Below are positions 8,798 to 17,685 of a DNA stretch of 64,000 nucleotides, piece after piece. Each line of letters opens with the position of its first letter. The first letter of the stretch is position 1. The position numbers were made by a program, and so were the translations under genes. The notes below the pieces were generated by a model, which saw only the letters and a program-made list of their open reading frames with translations, was not told the DNA's origin and did not search any database. The stretch lies in the NCBI GenBank assembly GCA_900544875.1, contig UQWS01000004.1:1-64000 (forward strand). Direction: 5' to 3'. The DNA comes from an uncultured Collinsella sp. (GTDB lineage Bacteria; Actinomycetota; Coriobacteriia; Coriobacteriales; Coriobacteriaceae).

Positions 8798-9724
8798 CTA
8801 CCCCCTCTTCTTCTTGGAAATCAGACGGACGATGCCCACCAGTGTGGCGGAGATGATAAACAGGACCACGCCCATGCCGAACAGCGCCGAGCGGTGCAGA
8901 CCCGAGGAATAGCTCATGTCGAGCGCAATCTGGCTCGTGAGCGTCGAGATGGGGCTCGCAATGCTATCGGGAATAACCGGGGCGTTACCCACGACCATGA
9001 GCACGGCCATGGTCTCGCCGATGGCACGGCCCATACCCAGCACGATGGCATCCACGATACCCAGCTTGGCGGCAGGTAACACGACCTTATAGATGGTCTG
9101 CCACTTGGTGGCGCCCATGGCATACGATGCCTCGCGAATGCCCATGGGAATGGAATTGAGAGCATCGATGGTGAGCGTGGTGATGGTAGGGACGATCATG
9201 ATGGCGAGCACAAACCACGCCGTCAGCGCACCAAAACCAAGGCCGCCGGTCAGTTGTGCGATAAACGGGCGGATGATGATCATGCCAAAGAAGCCGTAGA
9301 TGATGGAGGGTATGCCCGCCAGCAGGTCAACGGCGGGGCTGATGAGCTTGCGCACGCGCTTGCTGGCAATCTCGACCAGGTAAACGGCCGTACCCACGCC
9401 CAGCGGCACGCCCATGGCGAGCGCACCGACGGTCACCAGACCCGAGCCGGCAAGCAGCGACAAGATGCCGTAGTGGCCCTCGGAAGGCGCCCACGTAAAG
9501 CTAAAGAAGTCCGCCAGACCGATGTCAGTAAAGACGGGCAGCGCCGAGTACGTGGTAAAGACAAAAATCAGGATGACGGTAACGACCGCCAAAAACGCGC
9601 AGGCAAAGAAGATCCACTGCAGCGCCTTCTCCTTGATATAGGTACTGCGCGATACGAGCGCCAGCTCGCGCTTCTTGGGTGCCTGAGCATTCTGCTCAGT
9701 CTGGGAGTTTTCCTGTGCTTCCAT
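8798..9724 (-). CDS. pstC: phosphate ABC transporter permease PstC
   Basis: Second permease subunit, 308 aa from the ATG at 9724, with six membrane helices after an N-terminal stretch of about 30 residues. The docking loop is ALNSIPMGIREASYAMGATKWQ, followed by GMGRAIGETMAVLMVVGNAP. The ATG follows GAAGGGGAGTGAGTAGC and is one base after the pstS stop (TAGcATG). An in-frame GTG at 9733 lies inside that ribosome site and is unlikely. The tight coupling places pstC and pstS in one unit. Confidence 0.97.
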   Translation of the reverse strand: MEAQENSQTEQNAQAPKKRELALVSRSTYIKEKALQWIFFACAFLAVVTVILIFVFTTYSALPVFTDIGLADFFSFTWAPSEGHYGILSLLAGSGLVTVGALAMGVPLGVGTAVYLVEIASKRVRKLISPAVDLLAGIPSIIYGFFGMIIIRPFIAQLTGGLGFGALTAWFVLAIMIVPTITTLTIDALNSIPMGIREASYAMGATKWQTIYKVVLPAAKLGIVDAIVLGMGRAIGETMAVLMVVGNAPVIPDSIASPISTLTSQIALDMSYSSGLHRSALFGMGVVLFIISATLVGIVRLISKKKRG

Positions 9725-9725
9725 G

Positions 9726-10562
9726 CTACTCACTCCCCTTCTCGTCGTTGGTGACGGGAATAAAGCCCGCCTCGCGAATCTGCTTGTCCATCTTTTCGGA
9801 CGTCACGTAGTCGATGTAATCCTGCGCCTGCTGCGAAGGCGCACCCTTCACAAAGAAGTAAAGGTCGCGCGAGATGGGATAGCCGCCACTCGCGACCGTC
9901 TTCTCGGACGCCTCAACATGATTGACCGAGACAGCCTTGACCGAGGTCTTGGCGTTGAGGCTATCGACGAAGCCCAGCGAAATGTAGCCGATGGCCCCAC
10001 GCGAACGAGATACCACGTCGCGCACCTGGCCCGTACCCGAAAGAACAGCCGAGCGGCGATCGAACGGCGTGCCATCCATCACGATGGTACGGAAGGCCTC
10101 GCGCGTACCGGACGCCTCGTCTCGGTTGATGACCTGAATCCTCAGGTCCTCGCCACCGACCTCTTTCCAATTGGTAATCTTGCCGGCGTAGATATCGCGG
10201 AGCTGCTCGGTCGAGAGGTTATCGACGGGGTTGTCGTCGTTCACGATGACCGCAATACCGTCGTGGGCAATGACGATGGGAGTCAGGCCCAGATCCTGTT
10301 CGTCGGCATTGAGTCCACGGGAGGAGCTGGCGATATCGGCCGTGCCGGCGCTGACGGCCTCGATCCCAGCGGAAGAACCCAAACCGGAAACGAGCACGTC
10401 GATGCCGGTCTCCTCCTTAAAGCCCTCGGCCGCAATCTCGGCGATAGGAAGGCAGGTCGTGGAGCCGGCCACGGTAATGGAAGAGGTAGAAGATCCCGAA
10501 GAACAGGCGCACAGCGTAAGCGTAAGCACAGCGGCGCTCAGGACCGATACGATCTTTCTCAT
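9726..10562 (-). CDS. pstS: phosphate-binding lipoprotein PstS
   Basis: Substrate-binding protein of the Pst importer, 278 aa. The N-terminus is a lipoprotein signal (basic MRK, hydrophobic stretch, lipobox LCAC with Cys20), then a Ser/Thr linker. The binding domain shows TVAGSTTCLPIAE, SGLGSSAGIEAVSAGTADIASSSR and VINRDEASGTREAF, the loops that hold phosphate in this family. The start overlaps the stop of pgeF by four bases (ATGA), so pgeF and the pst genes are translationally linked. Confidence 0.97.
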   Translation of the reverse strand: MRKIVSVLSAAVLTLTLCACSSGSSTSSITVAGSTTCLPIAEIAAEGFKEETGIDVLVSGLGSSAGIEAVSAGTADIASSSRGLNADEQDLGLTPIVIAHDGIAVIVNDDNPVDNLSTEQLRDIYAGKITNWKEVGGEDLRIQVINRDEASGTREAFRTIVMDGTPFDRRSAVLSGTGQVRDVVSRSRGAIGYISLGFVDSLNAKTSVKAVSVNHVEASEKTVASGGYPISRDLYFFVKGAPSQQAQDYIDYVTSEKMDKQIREAGFIPVTNDEKGSE

Positions 10563-11359
10563 AGCATCACGCCGATCGCAGCATGGCGCCCACAGGTGCC
10601 GTCCTCGTTACGGTAGGAATAAAAGCGGTCGTTCTGACGCACGGTCGAAAGCTGGGTATCCACGATATTATCCGCGTCGACACCGACATCTACCAGCGCC
10701 TCGCGAATGGCAGCGGAAAGATCAAGCATGCGAGAGGTATTCGCATCGATGCAAGAGAACTCGGCGGCAAAGCGATCCATGAGTTCCTGGGATACCTCAT
10801 ATTCGTCACCCAAGATATGGGGGCCGATATAGGCGGAAACGTCGCTCGCATCGCAACCGGCAGCATCGCAAAGCGCCTGGCACGCCTTGGCGGAAATACG
10901 TGCAATCGTGCCCTTCCAACCGGAGTGCACCACGGCAAATCCGCCGGGGGCCACCAGCACCACGGGAACGCAGTCGGCAAAGCAGAGCAGCACGGGCACG
11001 TTATGCGCCGTGCAGACGATGGCATCACAGCCCTCGGCAATCTGCTCGCGAACGTCCTCAAGGTCATCGGCGCCGTTCGAGGTCACCGCAACGATATGAT
11101 CACCATGGACCTGATTGGGAACGAGCAGGTTGTGCTCGCACTCGGCGGCACCCATAGCCTCGAGCGCACGACGACGATTTTCTTGAACAGCAAAGGGGTC
11201 ATCGCCAACATGCGAGCCCAAGTTGAGTGAGGAGTACGCATCTTCGGAAACGCCACCGGCGCGCTCGGTGAAGGCAAAGCGAACATCGGATGTCGCGCCC
11301 TCCACCAACGTAACTCCATCATGGTCGACACGCGAAACTTTGTCCGCACGTGCTGCCAT
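10559..11359 (-). CDS. pgeF: PgeF/YfiH (YlmD) peptidoglycan editing or purine nucleoside enzyme
   Basis: Cu-oxidase_4 family (PF02578; YfiH, YlmD, PgeF), 266 aa. Members act as purine nucleoside phosphorylases/adenosine deaminases and in E. coli keep peptidoglycan composition correct. The zinc ligands are in NQVHGDHIV (His), LLCFADCVPVVL (Cys) and FAVVHSGWKGT (His). YIGPHILGDEYEV and the C-terminal FYSYRNEDGTCGRHAAIG also fit. The start at 11359 follows TTAGGAGGCTTTAGT; an upstream in-frame codon lies inside that site. The family is normally downstream of ftsZ, as here, but the stop overlaps pstS. Confidence 0.93.
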   Translation of the reverse strand: MAARADKVSRVDHDGVTLVEGATSDVRFAFTERAGGVSEDAYSSLNLGSHVGDDPFAVQENRRRALEAMGAAECEHNLLVPNQVHGDHIVAVTSNGADDLEDVREQIAEGCDAIVCTAHNVPVLLCFADCVPVVLVAPGGFAVVHSGWKGTIARISAKACQALCDAAGCDASDVSAYIGPHILGDEYEVSQELMDRFAAEFSCIDANTSRMLDLSAAIREALVDVGVDADNIVDTQLSTVRQNDRFYSYRNEDGTCGRHAAIGVML

Positions 11360-11438
11360 ACTAAAGCCTCCTAATAACACAAGTACCGCGGCATCGCCGC
11401 TACAGCCCGCGTTTATACGGCTGTCATACTTCTCTAAA

Positions 11439-11482
11439 AGGATACCTGCTGCGCTGGAGGCAATCGTAAAGGGAACGTAAAG
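11439..11482 (-). promoter_or_regulatory. possible promoter with an 11-bp direct repeat ahead of pgeF-pst
   Basis: On the minus strand CTTTACGTTCC and CTTTACGATTG are adjacent 11-base direct repeats (11461-11482), followed 16 bases later by TATCCT (11439-11444) as a possible -10. An 11-base repeat replacing the -35 is the layout of PhoP-bound PHO boxes in actinobacteria. The match is by layout only. A second possible -10, TATAAA, lies at 11412-11417. Confidence 0.35.
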
Positions 11483-11519
11483 AGATTGGAGGTTCTAGTT
11501 TACAAAGTCGAAATAAAAA

Positions 11520-11544
11520 GGGCGCGTCCATACGGACACGCCCC
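11520..11544 (-). terminator. ftsZ terminator
   Basis: Minus-strand stem GGGGCGTGTCC / GGACGCGCCC (one G-U pair) with loop GTAT, then TTTTTATTTC. A strong intrinsic terminator after ftsZ, so pgeF and the pst genes need their own promoter. Confidence 0.88.
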
Positions 11545-11569
11545 AGCGCACAACAATGCAAAGAACGAC

Positions 11570-12724
11570 TTAGAAGCTACCGCGCTTCAGGAAGTCGGGA
11601 AGCTCGAACTGATCGTTGCCGAAGTTAGGAAGCTCGGTGCCACCGACGTTGCGGGTCGGAGCGGCCTGAGCCGGGCTCGTGGCAGGAGCGGTGCGCTGCG
11701 GCTCAGCGGAGGCAGCGGCCTTGCTCTGAGACTGCTGAGCAGCAAAGAGCTCGTCCTGACGGTTGACGTTGGAGTCGGAGAAGCCCGTAGCGATGACGGT
11801 GATACGCACCTGATCGCCCAGGGACTCGTCGACAACGGTACCGAAGATGATGTTGGCCTCGGGGTCGACGGCGTTGGCGACAACGTCGGCGGCGTCGCTG
11901 ATCTCCTGGATGCCCAGGTCCTTGGAACCGGCGATGGAGAGCAGCACGCGCGTGGCACCATCGATGGAGCTCTCGAGCAGCGGGCTGGAGATGGCCTGCT
12001 GGGCAGCGTCGACGGCACGGGTGTCCCCAGAAGAGGTACCGATACCCATCATGGCGGTACCGGCCTGCTTCATGATGGTCTTAACATCGGCGAAGTCCAG
12101 GTTGATGATACCGGGGACGGTGATGAGGTCGGTGATGCCCTGGGTGCCCTGGGAAAGGACGCCATCGGCAATCGCGAAGGCCTCGAGCATGGTGGTCTTC
12201 TTCTCGGCGATGTCGAGCAGCTTATCGTTAGGGATGACGATCATGGTGTCGACGCAATCGGAGAGGGTCTTAATGCCCTCCTCGGCACTCTTCTTGCGCT
12301 TGCGGCCCTCGAAGGTGAAGGGCTTGGTCACGACGGCGACGGTCAGCGCACCGACCTCGTTCATCGCGATATCGGCAACGATGGGAGCAGCGCCGGTACC
12401 GGTGCCACCGCCCTCGCCGCAGGTGATGAACACCATGTCGGCACCAGCGAGCGCCTCGGCAATGTCGTCGCGGGACTCATCGGCAGCCTTGCGGCCAACC
12501 TCGGGGTTGGCGCCGGCGCCCAGGCCGCGGGTAAGGTCGGTGCCGATGTGCACCTTGATATCGGCATCAGAGATCGCGAGTGCCTGAGCATCGGTGTTGA
12601 TGGCAACAAACTCGACGCCGCGGATGCCCTCTTCGATCATTCGATTGACCGCGTTGGTACCGCCGCCGCCGACGCCGACCACCTTAATGACGGCAAGGTA
12701 GTTGTTGATCTCTGTCTCGTGCAT
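11570..12724 (-). CDS. ftsZ: cell division GTPase FtsZ
   Basis: Tubulin-like GTPase that forms the division ring, 384 aa. VVGVGGGGTNAVNRMIE starts the nucleotide-binding region, the tubulin signature GGGTGTGAAP lies near residue 100, and the T7 loop is in NLDFADVKTIM. A linker of about 60 residues (rich in Gln, Ser, Ala, Pro) leads to the conserved C-terminal peptide ELPDFLKRGSF, the docking site for SepF. The start at 12724 follows GTTCGGAGGACCGAC. ftsA is absent, as in other actinobacteria. The 199-base gap to ftsQ and the terminator after the gene suggest it also has its own promoter. Confidence 0.98.
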   Translation of the reverse strand: MHETEINNYLAVIKVVGVGGGGTNAVNRMIEEGIRGVEFVAINTDAQALAISDADIKVHIGTDLTRGLGAGANPEVGRKAADESRDDIAEALAGADMVFITCGEGGGTGTGAAPIVADIAMNEVGALTVAVVTKPFTFEGRKRKKSAEEGIKTLSDCVDTMIVIPNDKLLDIAEKKTTMLEAFAIADGVLSQGTQGITDLITVPGIINLDFADVKTIMKQAGTAMMGIGTSSGDTRAVDAAQQAISSPLLESSIDGATRVLLSIAGSKDLGIQEISDAADVVANAVDPEANIIFGTVVDESLGDQVRITVIATGFSDSNVNRQDELFAAQQSQSKAAASAEPQRTAPATSPAQAAPTRNVGGTELPNFGNDQFELPDFLKRGSF

Positions 12725-12923
12725 GTCGGTCCTCCGAACAAAGGTTATAGCCATAGCATGGGTCGACCCCTGCGCACATTAACCTTCAGGTTGAAAGTAA
12801 ATGCAAAGGTAAACCGTATTATGTTTGCACATTATGAACGTATCAGTCAAATAATTGACCGTGAAAACCAAACAAACCAGATAAACGGCGTGGTATGGCC
12901 CCTCAACAAAGCATCAACCAGCG
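12725..12923 (-). promoter_or_regulatory. ftsQ-ftsZ intergenic region with an inverted motif
   Basis: AT-rich gap of 199 bases. It holds the inverted motif AACCTTCAGGTT (12781-12792) inside TTAACCTTCAGGTTGAA. A 14-base form (AACCTTCARGTTGA) recurs ahead of mraZ at 27304-27317. Two CATAAT boxes suggest ftsZ promoters, but no full -35/-10 pair could be fixed. Confidence 0.45.
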
Positions 12924-14180
12924 CTACGAGGTCGGAGCATTCCTAAATGTGTAGTTACCCGGAGAGCGCACATTGATATACGTTACGCCCTCTACCTGCG
13001 AAAGCAACTTGGTAACTACGCGTTCCTTCTTGACGATATCGTCCGAATCGCCCAGCGACACCTCAATGCCGTTATTGAGGTTTGCCGAGATGGCTTCGAC
13101 CGAAGGCGTGGAAATATCCTTGACTTGTCCCAAGAACTCGCTCGAAAAACCACGCACATAATCCAACCCAGCCTTAACGGCCTTGGAGCTCACTGCCTGG
13201 CCGGAAACCGGAGCGACATCCGCCGAGACATCAGTCAACAACACCGCGCCATAGTGCTTAGCGAGCGCCAGCGCGGCATCGATTCCGGTCAAGGTATTTG
13301 AGCCCTGCCCTGTCGTGATGACGTTGCCCTGATCGTCCACTTCGACCGACGTCGACAGCGGGGCGATCCAGGTGTCATCATCCCCGATGGCCCAGGCAAG
13401 GTCATCGGAGCTGATATAGGCAATTGCAATGACCTTGCGCTCCATCGGCGTAATGATGAGCGTATGCGGGAACTGACGCTGGACATCCACGCCCGAGACC
13501 CACGGGTTCTGCTTGAGATCCTCGGTAATCTGGTCGGGATCGACGTTAAAAAGCGACGTTCCCTCGGGCAAATCGATCAGCTGGATAGCATCGTGCTTCG
13601 TCACATGCTCGCTGCCTTGAATCTGAATATCAGTGGCAGTAAACAATCCAGAGTTAATCACCACGATGGCAACGACGACGAGCACGGCCAAGGCGGCCAG
13701 AACTCCGCCCACGATTTTGCCTTTGCCTGCAACGACAGAAGCGGCGTCTGATGTTTTATTTGCCATCGCCCCAAGTGAAGACAACGGGTTGACGCTTTTT
13801 TTACCCGAAGGCTTCTTGGCGGTAGCCGGCACCGATGTCAGCGAGCGCGGTTTCGATGCGCCCAGCGTGCGACCTGGACGCGGCGCTTTAGTTCCCGTCG
13901 AGGGCTTAGGAGTTGCCATGGGACGGGCGGGTTTGGCGCCCATAGCAGGCTTTGACGTCACCGAGGGACGCGAGGACTTTTTTGCGGCCGGACGATTACC
14001 GAGCTGCGAGCCGACAACCGGACGACTGGTCTGTCGAGCATGCCCGACAGACTTAGAGTGCGCGACGGTATTGCGTTGAGGTTTGGCAGGCGCGCCGGAA
14101 CGCCCTCCGGCGCGGCGGAAGGTGGGTTTCGATGCTCTAGAAGCCGAGGAATTTAACTTCCGGTCTGAGCTCGATGCCAT
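12924..14180 (-). CDS. ftsQ: division protein FtsQ with a long basic N-terminal region
   Basis: Bitopic divisome protein, 418 aa, longer than the usual 250-300. Residues 1 to about 150 form a low-complexity basic stretch rich in Lys, Pro, Ser and Arg with repeated KPxxR-like motifs. A single membrane helix follows (ILAALAVLVVVAIVVINS-like, about 160-180), then the POTRA domain (FTATDIQIQGSEHVTKHDA, LPEGTSLFNVDPDQI) and the FtsQ beta domain (MERKVIAIAYI). The start at 14180 follows GTGAGGGAGGCGT inside the end of murB; the two genes overlap by 44 bases. The basic tail may contact cytoplasmic division proteins or nucleic acid; this is inference. Confidence 0.9.
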   Translation of the reverse strand: MASSSDRKLNSSASRASKPTFRRAGGRSGAPAKPQRNTVAHSKSVGHARQTSRPVVGSQLGNRPAAKKSSRPSVTSKPAMGAKPARPMATPKPSTGTKAPRPGRTLGASKPRSLTSVPATAKKPSGKKSVNPLSSLGAMANKTSDAASVVAGKGKIVGGVLAALAVLVVVAIVVINSGLFTATDIQIQGSEHVTKHDAIQLIDLPEGTSLFNVDPDQITEDLKQNPWVSGVDVQRQFPHTLIITPMERKVIAIAYISSDDLAWAIGDDDTWIAPLSTSVEVDDQGNVITTGQGSNTLTGIDAALALAKHYGAVLLTDVSADVAPVSGQAVSSKAVKAGLDYVRGFSSEFLGQVKDISTPSVEAISANLNNGIEVSLGDSDDIVKKERVVTKLLSQVEGVTYINVRSPGNYTFRNAPTS

Positions 14181-15048
14181 ACGCCTCCCTCACCTTTCCG
14201 TGCACATGTCTGATAACCGCGGCAACGTCATCGGCCGAGGCAGTTCCGTTATTAACGATAAAATTAGCGTGAACGGGCGAAACTTCCGCGCCGCCAATCG
14301 AAAAACCCTTTAATCCACAATCCTCGATAAGCTTGCCCACACTCGCATCGGGCGGGTTGCGAAAGACCGACCCGCAGGATGCGCGACCCATGGGCTGCGT
14401 ACGCTTGCGCCTCGTCAGGTACCGCTCCATGCGCTCGCGAATGTCGGCCTTGGGCGCCGGTTTAAGCTTGAGCACGCACTCGAGGATAATCTCATTGCGG
14501 GGAAGGCTACATTCGCGGTAGCCCCAAGTGATCTCGGACCCCGCATAATGCTTGATACCGGATGCCGGGTCAAACGTTACGACATCCTCAACCAGCGAGC
14601 CAATCCACTCGGTCCGTGTGCCGGCATTCATAGATATCGCACCGCCAACCGAGCCAGGGATGCCAACGGCAAACTCAAGGCCCGAGAGGCTACGCGACAG
14701 GGCATCGTTGACCAGGCGCGCAAACATCACGCCCGCACCGACCGTCAGCGTACAACCGTCATCGGCAACAACCGTGCGCTGAAACTCACGTCCGAGCGAA
14801 ATGACGGCGCCGCGATAACCGCCATCGGCAACCAGCAGATTGGAGCCCTTGCCGATGATGACCCACGGCACCTGCTCGCGATCGAGCACCGCCACGGCGC
14901 GGCGGAGGGCATGATAGCTATGGCACGTCACAAAGAGGTCGGCCTTGCCGCCGATACGATAGCTCGTATGACGCGCAAGGCGCTCGTCCTCGATCACATC
15001 CGTGTCGATCATGCCCGAGAGCGCCATGACGGCGTTAAACAGACCCAT
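14137..15048 (-). CDS. murB: UDP-N-acetylenolpyruvoylglucosamine reductase MurB
   Basis: FAD enzyme that makes UDP-MurNAc, 303 aa. The FAD-binding start is RHTSYRIGGKADLFV, with GKGSNLLVADGG and GIPGSVGGAISMNAG. The catalytic serine is in GRASCGSVFRNP, as in the short type II enzymes. The product feeds MurC, encoded just upstream. The gap to murC is five bases and the 3' end overlaps ftsQ. Confidence 0.97.
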   Translation of the reverse strand: MGLFNAVMALSGMIDTDVIEDERLARHTSYRIGGKADLFVTCHSYHALRRAVAVLDREQVPWVIIGKGSNLLVADGGYRGAVISLGREFQRTVVADDGCTLTVGAGVMFARLVNDALSRSLSGLEFAVGIPGSVGGAISMNAGTRTEWIGSLVEDVVTFDPASGIKHYAGSEITWGYRECSLPRNEIILECVLKLKPAPKADIRERMERYLTRRKRTQPMGRASCGSVFRNPPDASVGKLIEDCGLKGFSIGGAEVSPVHANFIVNNGTASADDVAAVIRHVHGKVREAYGIELRPEVKFLGF

Positions 15049-15053
15049 TAGAC

Positions 15054-16472
15054 TTAAGCGTCTTTCTTGGCAGTCAAATACTCGATAAACTCGGGGCCGA
15101 CGGTCGTAACGTCACCGGCACCCATAGTGAGCAGCAAGTCGCCCTCGCCCACCATCTGCTCGAGCTCCTGATTGAGCTCAAGACGGCTGGAGCAGTACAC
15201 GACCTCCTTGCCAGGATGCTTGGCGCGCACGGTATCGGCGAGCATCTTAGAGGTAACACCCGGAATGGGCATCTCGCCAGCCGAGAACACATCAATCAGC
15301 AGCAGTTTATCGGCATTGGCAAATGCATCGGCAAAGTCGTCGCACAGGGCCTGCAGGCGCGAATAGCGGTGCGGCTGGAACACGACGTCGACGTGCTTGT
15401 AGCCCAGCGACGAAGCGGCAGCAAGCGTCGCCTTGATCTCGGTGGGGTGATGGCCGTAATCATCGACCACGGTGATGCCATCGATATCGCCCACGTGGGT
15501 AAAGCGACGACGGACGCCCTCAAAGCTCGAAAGCGCCTTGGCGGCGGCGTCGATGTCAAGGCCCAGGACATGGGCGACGGTGAGCACCGCCGTGGCGTTG
15601 AGCATGTTGTGGCGACCGGGATTACTCTTGATCTCCACAGCGTGCTCAGTGCCGTCCTCAAAGCGAACGATAAAGTCGCTCTGGATGCCCTTGACATCCG
15701 GGTGCATGCAGACGATGTCGTTGCTCTCGGCAAAGCCGTAGGAAAGCACGTGACGGCCCGTCGACTTGGCGAGCTCGACCAGATGCGGGTCCTCACCGCA
15801 GACGATGACGGTGCCGTCCTCGCCCACCAGGCTCATGAATTTGGCGAAAGTCGCCTCGATCTCCTCGATACCCGAGTAGTGATCGAGGTGGTCGGCCTCG
15901 ACGTTGGTCACAATGACCACGTTGGGGTTCAGGAACAGGAAGGAACTGTCGGACTCGTCGGCCTCGGCGACAAAGTAGTCGCCCGAGCCGTTCTTGCCGT
16001 TCGTGTCATAGCCCTCGACGATGCCACCGATCAGGAAGCTCGGATCCAGACCCATGCGGTCGAGCATGGTGGCGCACATCGAAGACGTGGTGGTCTTGCC
16101 ATGCGTGCCGGCAACAGCGACGGTGGTGTAGCCGTGGCCCAAAGCAGAGAGCATCTTGGCACGGGGCCACACGGGAATACCAAGCTCGCGAGCGCGCACG
16201 AGTTCAGGGTTGGACTCCGGAATAGCGGTGGAGACAACAACCACGTCGGGCTTGACCTCGTCGATCGTGGCGGCCTCATGGCCCACATGCACCTTCACAC
16301 CAGCGCGGGTAAGCTGGCGGATATAACGTGACGTCTTAAGGTCGGAGCCGGTAACGGCATAACCGCGCTCGTGCAGAACGAGGGCGATGCCGCTCATGCC
16401 GGCGCCGCCGATACCGATAAAGTGGGCGCTCTTAAACTCGGGCGCGGAGGTTGCAGTCTGGGAATCAACCAT
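15054..16472 (-). CDS. murC: UDP-N-acetylmuramate-L-alanine ligase MurC
   Basis: ATP-dependent ligase adding the first amino acid of the stem peptide, 472 aa. The Rossmann motif FIGIGGAGMSGIALVL lies near the N-terminus, the ATP loop is VAGTHGKTTTSSMC, and the Mur ligase central motif is EADESDSSFLFLNP. GRHNMLNATAV and DYGHHPTEIKATL follow, as in the family. The ATG at 16472 lies 11 bases after AAGGAG; an in-frame GTG 27 bases further upstream is less likely. Next gene in the murG-murC-murB order. Confidence 0.97.
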   Translation of the reverse strand: MVDSQTATSAPEFKSAHFIGIGGAGMSGIALVLHERGYAVTGSDLKTSRYIRQLTRAGVKVHVGHEAATIDEVKPDVVVVSTAIPESNPELVRARELGIPVWPRAKMLSALGHGYTTVAVAGTHGKTTTSSMCATMLDRMGLDPSFLIGGIVEGYDTNGKNGSGDYFVAEADESDSSFLFLNPNVVIVTNVEADHLDHYSGIEEIEATFAKFMSLVGEDGTVIVCGEDPHLVELAKSTGRHVLSYGFAESNDIVCMHPDVKGIQSDFIVRFEDGTEHAVEIKSNPGRHNMLNATAVLTVAHVLGLDIDAAAKALSSFEGVRRRFTHVGDIDGITVVDDYGHHPTEIKATLAAASSLGYKHVDVVFQPHRYSRLQALCDDFADAFANADKLLLIDVFSAGEMPIPGVTSKMLADTVRAKHPGKEVVYCSSRLELNQELEQMVGEGDLLLTMGAGDVTTVGPEFIEYLTAKKDA

Positions 16473-16569
16473 GTGCTCGTGTACTCCTTGCGTAAACACT
16501 GCCTGTAACCCGTTAACTGTACCGCACCTACCGCATCAGCGCGAGGGCGACCGACGATATCCCGTCTAA

Positions 16570-17685
16570 CTAACGCAAACCCTCTACCGCATCCGCCAGA
16601 AGAGCGGCGGCCCTATCCTGAGCCAGACCACGCGCCGCCTGACGCATGGCGTCGCGCGCCGCCGCGTCATCGACCAGGTGCAGCAGCTCATCGGCAAAGG
16701 CAGAACCGTCGATATCGGCATCGGCGCAGAGCACGCCGGCCCCGGCGTCGACCAGATAACGAGCATTGGTGGTTTGGTGGTCGGCCGTCGCATGCGGATA
16801 CGGCACGAGCACCGAGGGCACGGCGAGCGCAGCGATCTCGGCCACGCTCGATGCGCCCGAACGCGAGAGCACCAAATCGGCAGCAGCCAGCATATCGCCC
16901 ATGTTGTCGATGTAAGGCTGGACGCGGTAACGCTTCGCCTCCTCGGGCGTCAGCGCCAAAGCGCGCTCGGTCTCCTCAAAGCCGTCGGCACCCGTCGAAT
17001 GCAACACATAGAGGTTCTTGCGCGAAAGCAGCTCGTTTTTGAGCGAAACCACGCGCTCGTTGAGGTGTTGGGCGCCAAGTGAACCGCCAAAGACGAGCAG
17101 CAGCGTAGCGTCCTCGGGAACGCCAAGTGCCTTGCGGCCGCGAGCGCGATCGCCCTCGATCACCGAGCGACGTACGGGGTTGCCGGTCATGAGCACGTGG
17201 TCAGGGTCACCTTCGCGCTCAAAGACCGAACGCGCTGCCGGCACCGAGATGCACACGCGGGCGGCGTGGGAGTTCATCATCTTGTTGGCCAGGCCCGGAA
17301 CAGAGTTCTGCTCATGCAGCAGATACGGAACGCCCGCGCCCTTGCACCACCCCAGCAGCGGAACCTCGACATAGGCACCAAAACCAATGGCGGCATCGGG
17401 CTTGCCGACCTTTGAGAAATGACTGGCGAGCGCACGCTTGGCTTTGTTGACACGCCACAGCGAGGTCAGCGCCGTCCAAGGACGGGAGCGGTCGAAGCCC
17501 GTGACCGTAATGGGCACAAAATCAAACCCAGCCTCGGGGACCAGACGACCCTCGAGCTTGCGCGACTGGCCCACGAACACAACGTGGTGGCCACGGTCAC
17601 GGAGCTCTTCGGCCAAGGCGAGCGCGGGGTTGATGTGCCCTGCCGTGCCGCCGGCTGCAATAGCAACGGTCATTTTATCGGTCAT
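16570..17685 (-). CDS. murG: MurG N-acetylglucosaminyltransferase
   Basis: Membrane-associated GT28 enzyme that makes lipid II from lipid I, 371 aa. The glycine-rich loop AAGGTAGHINPALALAEEL starts the N-domain, GFGAYVEVPLLGW and HEQNSVPGLANKM follow, and the UDP-GlcNAc site is GGSLGAQHLNE with SRSGASSVAEIAAL and PYPHATADHQTTNA. The ATG at 17685 follows GAAGGGACTACC and overlaps the end of ftsW by 11 bases. Confidence 0.97.
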   Translation of the reverse strand: MTDKMTVAIAAGGTAGHINPALALAEELRDRGHHVVFVGQSRKLEGRLVPEAGFDFVPITVTGFDRSRPWTALTSLWRVNKAKRALASHFSKVGKPDAAIGFGAYVEVPLLGWCKGAGVPYLLHEQNSVPGLANKMMNSHAARVCISVPAARSVFEREGDPDHVLMTGNPVRRSVIEGDRARGRKALGVPEDATLLLVFGGSLGAQHLNERVVSLKNELLSRKNLYVLHSTGADGFEETERALALTPEEAKRYRVQPYIDNMGDMLAAADLVLSRSGASSVAEIAALAVPSVLVPYPHATADHQTTNARYLVDAGAGVLCADADIDGSAFADELLHLVDDAAARDAMRQAARGLAQDRAAALLADAVEGLR

